DNA from: Bradyrhizobium paxllaeri
GTDB lineage: Bacteria > Pseudomonadota > Alphaproteobacteria > Rhizobiales > Xanthobacteraceae
DNA: 64,000 bases
Direction of reading: 5' to 3'
Assembly (NCBI RefSeq): GCF_001693515.2
Contig: NZ_CP042968.1
Location: 5,642,001 to 5,706,000 of the forward strand
In this document: one piece after another, positions 59,159-64,000 of the stretch
How the letters are laid out: the number at the start of each line of letters is the position of its first letter
How positions within the stretch are numbered: position 1 is the stretch's first letter
The notes under the pieces: generated by a model
The model's database searches: none
The model's input: only the letters and a program-made list of their open reading frames with translations
Told to the model about the DNA's origin: nothing
Translations under genes and position numbers: made by a program

Positions 59159-59596
59159 CTATTTCGAACGCCGACTATCGAGAATATCAAGTACCGGGCA
59201 ATTGGGAGCCGTGGTGCCGGTGCATTGCGCAACGGTTTTTGACAGCAACCGTTCCATCTTACGAAGATCGGCAATCTTCGCACGGACATCGTCGAGATGA
59301 TGCGTCGCGATCTCGCGAACTTGGCGGCATGAGGCTTGATCAGGCCCTCCGAGGCGGATCAGCGCTCGGATGTCGTCAAGAGAGAAACCCAACTCCCGCG
59401 ACCGCCGTATAAAGGCGAGGGTACGAAGATGAGTAGGGTCGTAGACGCGACGGCCACCCGCTGTGCGCGGTGGCGCGGGTAACATCTTGATCCGCTCATA
59501 GTAGCGGATGGTTTCGATATTCACGTCGGTCAGGTCCGACAGAGCACCGATAGTAAACACTTTCGCTCGCGCATCTGTGATCGAAGATATGGACAA
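59159..59596 (-). CDS. MerR-family metal-responsive regulator
   Basis: 145 residues from TTG 59596, which has AGGAG 8 bases upstream; a GTG at 59617 lies inside the operator. The winged helix is FTIGALSDLTDVNIETIRYYERIKMLPAPPRTAGGRRVYD. Three cysteines (90, 125, 133) match the Hg(II)-binding trio of MerR in order and in the 35-residue first spacing; the second spacing is one residue shorter. Other thiophilic metals remain possible. Divergent from the cysteine-rich operon. Confidence 0.88.
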   Translation of the reverse strand: MSISSITDARAKVFTIGALSDLTDVNIETIRYYERIKMLPAPPRTAGGRRVYDPTHLRTLAFIRRSRELGFSLDDIRALIRLGGPDQASCRQVREIATHHLDDVRAKIADLRKMERLLSKTVAQCTGTTAPNCPVLDILDSRRSK

Positions 59597-59601
59597 CGAC
59601 C

Positions 59602-59632
59602 TTGCTCCTGTAGTCACTACAGGAAGTACTTA
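59602..59632 (+). promoter_or_regulatory. MerR-type promoter and operator with 19-bp spacer
   Basis: -35 TTGCTC (59602-59607), a 19-bp spacer, and -10 TACTTA (59627-59632). The spacer contains the perfect dyad CCTGTAGT-C-ACTACAGG. A 19-20 bp spacer with a central dyad is the hallmark of promoters activated by MerR-family proteins. Confidence 0.88.
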
Positions 59633-59659
59633 AGCCAAAGAACTACGAAGGACAATGAG

Positions 59660-59926
59660 ATGGGTAACTTTGAGCAAGTACCAAACAGCATCGTGACCTT
59701 GCAATCGACGATCACCTGCCCGCATTGCGCAACCGGCAAGTCGGAAACGATGCCAACTGATGCTTGTCAATTTTTCTACGTGTGCACCGGCTGCGGCACT
59801 AAGCTCAAGCCCAAGGAAGGCGACTGTTGCGTTTTCTGTTCCTATGGCTCTGTGCCCTGTCCGCCGGTCCAAGCCGAGCGCTTGGGCGAGACCGGGGCGG
59901 CCTTCTGTGTAAGGCAGGCGCCGTGA
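59660..59926 (+). CDS. GDCCVxC-domain cysteine-rich protein
   Basis: 88 residues with ten cysteines: CPHC (20-23), Cys36, CTGC (42-45), the name-giving GDCCVFC (55-60), PCPP (67) and Cys83. The family includes selenoprotein versions and is often found in mercury-type loci with merR. The two CxxC pairs suggest a zinc ribbon; GDCCVFC may bind Hg or a related metal. First gene of the MerR-controlled operon, overlapping the next gene by GTGA. Confidence 0.87.
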   Translation: MGNFEQVPNSIVTLQSTITCPHCATGKSETMPTDACQFFYVCTGCGTKLKPKEGDCCVFCSYGSVPCPPVQAERLGETGAAFCVRQAP

Positions 59927-60291
59927 GCACCGTCACGAAATCCGCTGCAGATTGGGTCGGCAGCGTCGGCACAAGCGTTCTCGCATGGTGGATACCAACG
60001 GGTGCCATCATTGCCGCCCTGTTCGCCCCCGCACACATGCGTGCTGTGGTTTGGACCGCCGCACTCCTCTGGATGGGGACTGCTTGCATCTTAAACTCGC
60101 GGCGCTGCGGGCGCACTCACTGCCGCTATACAGGCCCTTACTATCTCGCGATGATCGCACCAGTGATCTTGCTGGTTTCCGGTCTCTTCACTCTGCATTT
60201 TTATGCCTGGCTCGCCTTGGCCGCTCTCATTATCTTTGGCGGGTGGATCATTTGGTGGATGACGGAACGGGCGTGGGGGAAATTCTCGTAG
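59923..60291 (+). CDS. Small membrane protein of the MerR operon
   Basis: 122 residues from GTG 59923, translationally coupled to the GDCCVxC gene. Four hydrophobic segments. A conserved cytosolic or periplasmic loop, NSRRCGRTHCRYTGPYYL, holds a C-x4-C pair (62, 67) preceded by Cys55. Proteins with this RCGRxHC-x-TGP signature accompany GDCCVxC genes. The layout suggests metal transport or binding in the manner of MerT, but it is not homologous to MerT by visible motifs. Confidence 0.78.
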   Translation: MSTVTKSAADWVGSVGTSVLAWWIPTGAIIAALFAPAHMRAVVWTAALLWMGTACILNSRRCGRTHCRYTGPYYLAMIAPVILLVSGLFTLHFYAWLALAALIIFGGWIIWWMTERAWGKFS

Positions 60292-60428
60292 CGGAAACCT
60301 ACAGCTTCCTTCACATCTATGTCTGGCTTTGGCCCTTTGCGGACTTCACCGGTTTGATTCGGCAAAACGTTGGTTCGCGGACATCGATCGAGCCGCGCTC
60401 ACGAATCTCGGCTTGCGAGTCCACGCCT

Positions 60429-61805
60429 CTAGTTCAGCTTGCCGCCGGCAACCAGGTTCTTGTGAATTTTCCCGTCCTTCATGATGACGAGGAAATTTTT
60501 GGCGGGATCCTCGATCAGCTTGATGTTCTCGATGGGATTACCATCCACCAGCAAGAGGTCAGCCAGCGCACCCTCCTCGACCACGCCAAGCTTGCCCGGA
60601 TAGGGATTGCGCTTGCCGGATAGCGTGAGCAGTTCGGCATTTGTCGACGTCGCCATGACGAGCGCTTCAGCGGGGGTGTACCACCGCGACAGCGAGGCCA
60701 GAATGGCCCCCTGTTGCCGCGCCAGCGCGGCGGAGAACAGCACATCGGTGCCCCACGCCGTCTTGATTTTGTACTTCTTCGCCAGCTCGTAGGTCTTGGC
60801 TATGCCGGGCCAAACCTCATCCGCCTTGGCGCGCTGGACTGACCCCACTGGAAAGCCGAGCCTCAAGTCCTCGGGGAGCGGCTGCATGCTCAGCCAAATG
60901 CCCTTTTCGGCCATCAGCTTGGCAGTTGCGTCGTCCATCAACATGCCGTGTTCGATACACTTCACACCTGCGACAATGGACCGTTGGATCGCAGCCGGCG
61001 TAAAGGCATGCGCGGCGACGTACGTGCCCCAATTCTCGGCTGCTTCGACCGCGGCGCGCAGTTCAGGTTCGGTGAAGGTGGACACGTCGATCGGACTGAA
61101 GGGTGACGAAACCCCGCCGCCCGCCGTCAACTTGATCTGCGAGGCGCCCTGCATGAGCTGCTCGCGCGTGCGCACGCGCACCTCGTCAGGACTGTCCGCC
61201 ACCACGGCGCCGCCGACCTGCTCCATGCGGGTAAGCATGCCGCCGATCGTGCGCGGCAAATCGGTGAGCTGGCGGAAATCGCCGTGCCCGCTCGTGACGG
61301 TGATCACCGCGCCGGACGGATAGATGCGTGGGCCATTGACGATGCCCTCGTCGATAGCGGCCTTGAGTCCGAACACCGGGCCGCCAACGTCGCGAACGGT
61401 GGTGAAGCCACGCATTAGCGTGTCTGTAGCTTCCGCGGCGGCGACGAGATTGACGTAGCCGACATCACCGAATGACTGTGCCGGAGTCACCCGGATCAGC
61501 ATCGCATGCCAATGTACGTCGATCAGGCCGGGCATCAGCACCCGTCCGCCGCCGTCAATGACGACAGTTTGCGCGTCTGTTGCGGCCGCAGCCGGCGCGA
61601 TTTTTTCGATCTTGTTGCCCCTCACCAGAACATTGGACGACGCCGAAAGCGTTTCGCTCTTCCCGTCAAAGATACGGACGTTCTGAAACAGTACAGCCCC
61701 GCCCTGCTGGGCATGCGCGGGCCGTAAGGGCGCCGCGAGGCTCAATGCCGTCGATGCAACGGCTCCGAGGACTTTGACGAGTTTGGGCCATTCTTTTAAG
61801 GGCAC
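60429..61805 (-). CDS. Exported metal-dependent amidohydrolase
   Basis: 458 residues from GTG 61805, which has GGAGG upstream. Signal peptide (VKVLGAVASTALSLAAPLRPAHA). Amidohydrolase core: LFQNVRIFDGKSE, metal motif GLIDVHWHAM (here His-Trp-His), GFTTVRDVGG, metal-bridging Lys in SQIKLTAGGG, His in YVAAHAF and EHG, and Asp in AWGTDVLF. It is closest to the imidazolonepropionase/prolidase-like group that includes Xaa-Pro peptidases and pesticide hydrolases. Substrate unknown. Confidence 0.9.
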   Translation of the reverse strand: MPLKEWPKLVKVLGAVASTALSLAAPLRPAHAQQGGAVLFQNVRIFDGKSETLSASSNVLVRGNKIEKIAPAAAATDAQTVVIDGGGRVLMPGLIDVHWHAMLIRVTPAQSFGDVGYVNLVAAAEATDTLMRGFTTVRDVGGPVFGLKAAIDEGIVNGPRIYPSGAVITVTSGHGDFRQLTDLPRTIGGMLTRMEQVGGAVVADSPDEVRVRTREQLMQGASQIKLTAGGGVSSPFSPIDVSTFTEPELRAAVEAAENWGTYVAAHAFTPAAIQRSIVAGVKCIEHGMLMDDATAKLMAEKGIWLSMQPLPEDLRLGFPVGSVQRAKADEVWPGIAKTYELAKKYKIKTAWGTDVLFSAALARQQGAILASLSRWYTPAEALVMATSTNAELLTLSGKRNPYPGKLGVVEEGALADLLLVDGNPIENIKLIEDPAKNFLVIMKDGKIHKNLVAGGKLN

Positions 61806-61875
61806 GTAAGACCTCCGTCCTGATATCGCGCGATTCAGCAGGAGCCGAAACATCCGGTGCGAAGAGCGAGGTGGT

Positions 61876-61938
61876 TTACCGGGAGATCATGCTGAAAAAG
61901 AAAAGAACGAGCAAGATGACGATTTGAATAAAAGCCAT
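61876..61938 (-). CDS. Possible 20-residue hydrophobic microprotein
   Basis: ATG at 61938, 24 bases beyond the hdeD stop: MAFIQIVILLVLFFFSMISR, then TAA. One uninterrupted helix. The ribosome-binding site is poor (GAG at -8). It overlaps an 11-bp inverted repeat (61908-61946) that could instead be the hdeD terminator. Coding status is uncertain. Confidence 0.3.
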   Translation of the reverse strand: MAFIQIVILLVLFFFSMISR

Positions 61939-61946
61939 CTTGCTCG
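61908..61946 (-). terminator. Long-loop hairpin after hdeD
   Basis: CGAGCAAGATG / CATCTTGCTCG, 11 bp perfect, with a 17-nt AT-rich loop. On the minus strand it continues TTCTTTTCTTTTT. It is a plausible hdeD terminator that competes with the microprotein reading. Confidence 0.55.
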
Positions 61947-61961
61947 AGTGGCAGGGAGGAA

Positions 61962-62525
61962 CTATGCGCTGCGAGCGGTAGGCTGCCACGCGTAGGCCAG
62001 CCATCCGATCCCATGCGATATCAAGTCGACGCCGAGCAGGAATCCGAGCACCCACAGCCCGGTCGTGGGAAATCCCGTGAGAATGATGAAACCGGCCACG
62101 ATGCCGAACACGCCGGACAGCAGCATGATCCAGCCCGGATCCCGCCAGCGGCTGACGCCGATCAGGATGCGGACGAAGCCGGAAACCGCCAACACCAGGC
62201 CGAGAACATAGGTGAGGATCAGGGCGCTAACGAGCGGCTGGCCGACCAGCACGGCGCCGAAGGCGACGTACAGGATGCCGAGCAGCACCTGCCATACGAA
62301 CCCTCCCCAGCCCTTGGTCCAGAACGCATGGACGATTTCGAAAGCGCCCGCGATGATGGCGACCCAGCCGATGAAGATGGTGCTGATGACGGTAACGAGC
62401 ATGACGTCGCCGAGAACCAGGAAGCCCGCCACGATCAACGCAAGCCCGAGCAGCACACAGATCCAGAACGGCGGCGCCGGCAGACTGCCGACGCCCGTTC
62501 GCGAACTGCTGTCATATGTCGTCAT
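61962..62525 (-). CDS. HdeD-family membrane protein
   Basis: 187 residues with six transmembrane helices in three paired repeats, each with the HdeD pattern: FWICVLLGLALIVAGFLVL, VQVLLGILYVAFGAVLV-type, and WIMLLSGVFGIVAGFIIL. Conserved GWVAIIAGAFEIVHAF, GFVRILIG and GVDLISHGIGWL blocks. HdeD is linked to acid-stress tolerance in E. coli. ATG 62525. Monocistronic. Confidence 0.92.
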   Translation of the reverse strand: MTTYDSSSRTGVGSLPAPPFWICVLLGLALIVAGFLVLGDVMLVTVISTIFIGWVAIIAGAFEIVHAFWTKGWGGFVWQVLLGILYVAFGAVLVGQPLVSALILTYVLGLVLAVSGFVRILIGVSRWRDPGWIMLLSGVFGIVAGFIILTGFPTTGLWVLGFLLGVDLISHGIGWLAYAWQPTARSA

Positions 62526-62566
62526 GTCATTTTCCTCACCTCAGGTCTCACCGACCTCGAGTCCCG

Positions 62567-62908
62567 CTATACCCATCGCCATCCGCACCGGCGGCGGCCG
62601 CGGTGCCACCAGCAGACCCAACGACGACGACGCCGATGACGGCGATGCCAGTGAGGAGGAGGACGCGACGGCCGTCCAGGTGGTCGTCCCGACGGTCGTC
62701 CCGGTGGCCGTCCAGACGGCGGTCCAGGCCGCCGCATTCCAGGATCTTGAGCCTCCAGCTTGAAATCTCCGGCGTTCCTTCCAGGATCCTTCTGCACCGC
62801 GAGCGGCGCCGCCTCGGCTAGATCAGGTAGCAGGCTTGCGCCCAAGCCGGCGGCAACGACGCCACCCATCAGGGTCCATAGCGCGGTGCGACGGTCGATT
62901 GCATCCAT
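62567..62908 (-). CDS. Tat-signal protein with Arg/Pro and Arg/Trp/Cys-rich tail
   Basis: 113 residues. A twin-arginine leader (DAIDRRTALWTLMGGVVAAGLGASLL, cleavage near AEA-APL), a short linker, then five GRP(P/S) units (positions ~65-85). The end is extremely basic and aromatic (HWHRRHRRRR, WVCWWHRGRRRCGWRW) with two cysteines. Such tails occur in small Bradyrhizobium proteins. Charge suggests binding to cell-wall polyanions, lipid A or heme/metal; there is no homology to a known enzyme. Confidence 0.68.
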   Translation of the reverse strand: MDAIDRRTALWTLMGGVVAAGLGASLLPDLAEAAPLAVQKDPGRNAGDFKLEAQDPGMRRPGPPSGRPPGRPSGRPPGRPSRPPPHWHRRHRRRRRWVCWWHRGRRRCGWRWV

Positions 62909-62947
62909 TGTTGTTCTCCTTCCTGGAACGCCCCTTTCCTCACATGT

Positions 62948-64000
62948 TCATGCTGATCCGCCCGACTTCAATCGGCTGCCGGGCGCATCGCTCGGGATCT
63001 CGCCAGGCAAGTAGTTCGGCAGCCGGCCCGCCGGAATGATCGCAAGCAGCGCAAGACCGGCCATGATCAAAAGCCCAATCTTCAGCGCGCGCAGCCGCGC
63101 CTCGGTATTCACGCGCACGGCTTCCTCGACCTGCTGTGGCGTGGCGGTCGTGCCTTCCATCACGCTGCGCAGCCGGTCGTTGCTGACGAAATTGACGTTG
63201 TCGAGATCGACCTGGCTCTGGATCTCCTTTGGCAGCACGGGGTTCGCAGCGATCTGGCTCAGCACGATCGTGCTCAACAGACCGACCAGAAGCGCACCAG
63301 CCAGCGCCGTTCCGACTGCGCTGGCCAGATTTTGCGTGGTGCCCCGCAGCGACCCGACGTCGCCCGCCAGTTCCTTGGGCGACGCCGTAACCAGTACGTT
63401 GAACAGCAACGTCACCAGCGCGCCCTGACCGATGCCGAACAGAATGAGGCCAAACAGCACCGGAACCTCACTCCAGTCGTTGCGCACGACGAAGGCGAGC
63501 CACACCAGACCGACGGTGCAGGCCACGAAGCCGTAGCGGCCGATCTGCCGCGGCGTCAGCCGGTCATAGAGATTGACGACCAGCATGGCGGTGAAAAATA
63601 CCGTCAGGTTGAACGGCATCATCGCAATCGCGGTCGCCAGCGGCGTGCGGCCCTGGACGATCTGGATATAGAGCGGCACCGAGAAATTCAGCGCGGCTTC
63701 CAGCGCGACCACCGCAAACAGTGCGTAGACCGCCGAGCGCTCCTCCCGCGAGTCGATCACCTCGAGCGCCAGTAGCGGCGTTTTTCCCGCCGCCTGGCGG
63801 CGGCGCGTCCACATCAGGAACGCTTGTCCGAGCACGACGCCGAGAACGATGAGGACAGGCGCCGGCGAAAGGCCGAGCAGATTGAACGGCGCATTGGCGG
63901 TCGCCAGCGCAAGGCCCCACCTGTTGAGATTGTTGAAGCCGAAACTGATGAGGACGATCGCCGCCGCGGCCAGCACGACACCGACCATATCGATCTGCAC
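62948..64000 (-). CDS. Partial MFS permease, DHA2-like (5' end beyond the window)
   Basis: The 350 residues present are the C-terminal two thirds of a 14-TM drug-type MFS protein. The frame remains open at base 64000, so the true start is outside. Visible are AVYALFAVVALEAALNFSVPLYIQIVQGRTPL, GVLVTLLFNVL-type segments (GQGALVTLLFNVLVTASP), and GDVGSLRGTTQNLASAVGTALAGALLVG near the end, typical of DHA2 carriers. A ~60-residue loop (NPVLPKEIQSQVDLDNVNFVSNDRL) precedes the last helix. Cargo unknown. Confidence 0.88.
   Translation of the reverse strand: MQIDMVGVVLAAAAIVLISFGFNNLNRWGLALATANAPFNLLGLSPAPVLIVLGVVLGQAFLMWTRRRQAAGKTPLLALEVIDSREERSAVYALFAVVALEAALNFSVPLYIQIVQGRTPLATAIAMMPFNLTVFFTAMLVVNLYDRLTPRQIGRYGFVACTVGLVWLAFVVRNDWSEVPVLFGLILFGIGQGALVTLLFNVLVTASPKELAGDVGSLRGTTQNLASAVGTALAGALLVGLLSTIVLSQIAANPVLPKEIQSQVDLDNVNFVSNDRLRSVMEGTTATPQQVEEAVRVNTEARLRALKIGLLIMAGLALLAIIPAGRLPNYLPGEIPSDAPGSRLKSGGSA

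Overview
The window looks like a chromosomal segment of a Bradyrhizobium-type alphaproteobacterium (Nitrobacteraceae). It is GC-rich and densely coded. It carries FliX, FlbT and FlaF flagellar regulators, a very large flagellin, a cysteine-poor DksA, DUF3551 and DUF1127 proteins, a giant coiled-coil protein like the Rhizobiales growth-pole-ring protein, and intergenic repeat families that I recognise from Bradyrhizobium and Rhodopseudomonas. No rRNA, tRNA, CRISPR array, transposase or integrase was seen.

Region 1 (1-9.8 kb): the end of a gene that is probably flgA, then flgH (L-ring). After these comes a block of accessory genes inside the flagellar locus: tctCBA (tripartite tricarboxylate transporter), a DUF3551 protein, a PRC-barrel protein, an exported SspB-fold protein, a DehI-like protein with a FAH-family hydratase, dksA, and a divergent SDR/HxlR pair. 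Region 2 (9.85-22.6 kb): the flagellar core, fliX < > flgI-flgJ-flgN-like-flaG-like, an unknown gene, flaF, one 664-residue flagellin, flbT, flgL, flgK and flgE. sigma-54 promoters are visible before flgI and flgE, and a CtrA-like box before fliX. FlgE, FlgL and the flagellin share a homologous surface module.

Region 3 (22.7-40.8 kb): mixed housekeeping and signalling genes. These are msrB, a DAO-type oxidase, a SixA phosphatase, a universal stress protein, DUF1127, a MocR regulator with clear repeat operators, a DUF218 protein, an MHYT-GGDEF-EAL protein, a YciE ferritin-like protein, a YbhN-like flippase-type protein, a secreted SGNH hydrolase, DUF2147, a TrxR-like ferredoxin-NADP reductase, a thioesterase, an alpha/beta hydrolase, a 2Fe-2S ferredoxin and an Hpt protein. 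Region 4 (40.8-54.9 kb): a perfect CtrA box, then the 1776-residue GPR/RgsE-like protein with eight exact 44-residue repeats. After it come DUF6881, an Mla-type lipid transporter (mlaE-mlaF-mlaD), a dipeptide epimerase, an MFS transporter, an unknown coiled-coil protein and a diacylglycerol-kinase-family enzyme.

Region 5 (55-64 kb): accessory genes. These are an EmrAB-type efflux pump with its TetR regulator and palindromic operator, a small MerR-controlled cysteine-rich operon with a 19-bp-spacer promoter, an amidohydrolase, HdeD, an Arg/Trp/Cys-rich Tat substrate and a partial MFS pump.

The most striking observation is structural. Two unrelated accessory cassettes (tctCBA, and emrBA-tetR) each sit directly downstream of a core gene (flgH; the lipid kinase). 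Each is bounded on its far side by a second, diverged copy of that core gene's 3' end plus its downstream DNA. This is the architecture expected when a circular element carrying a foreign 3' gene end integrates and rebuilds the gene, yet no recombinase is present.
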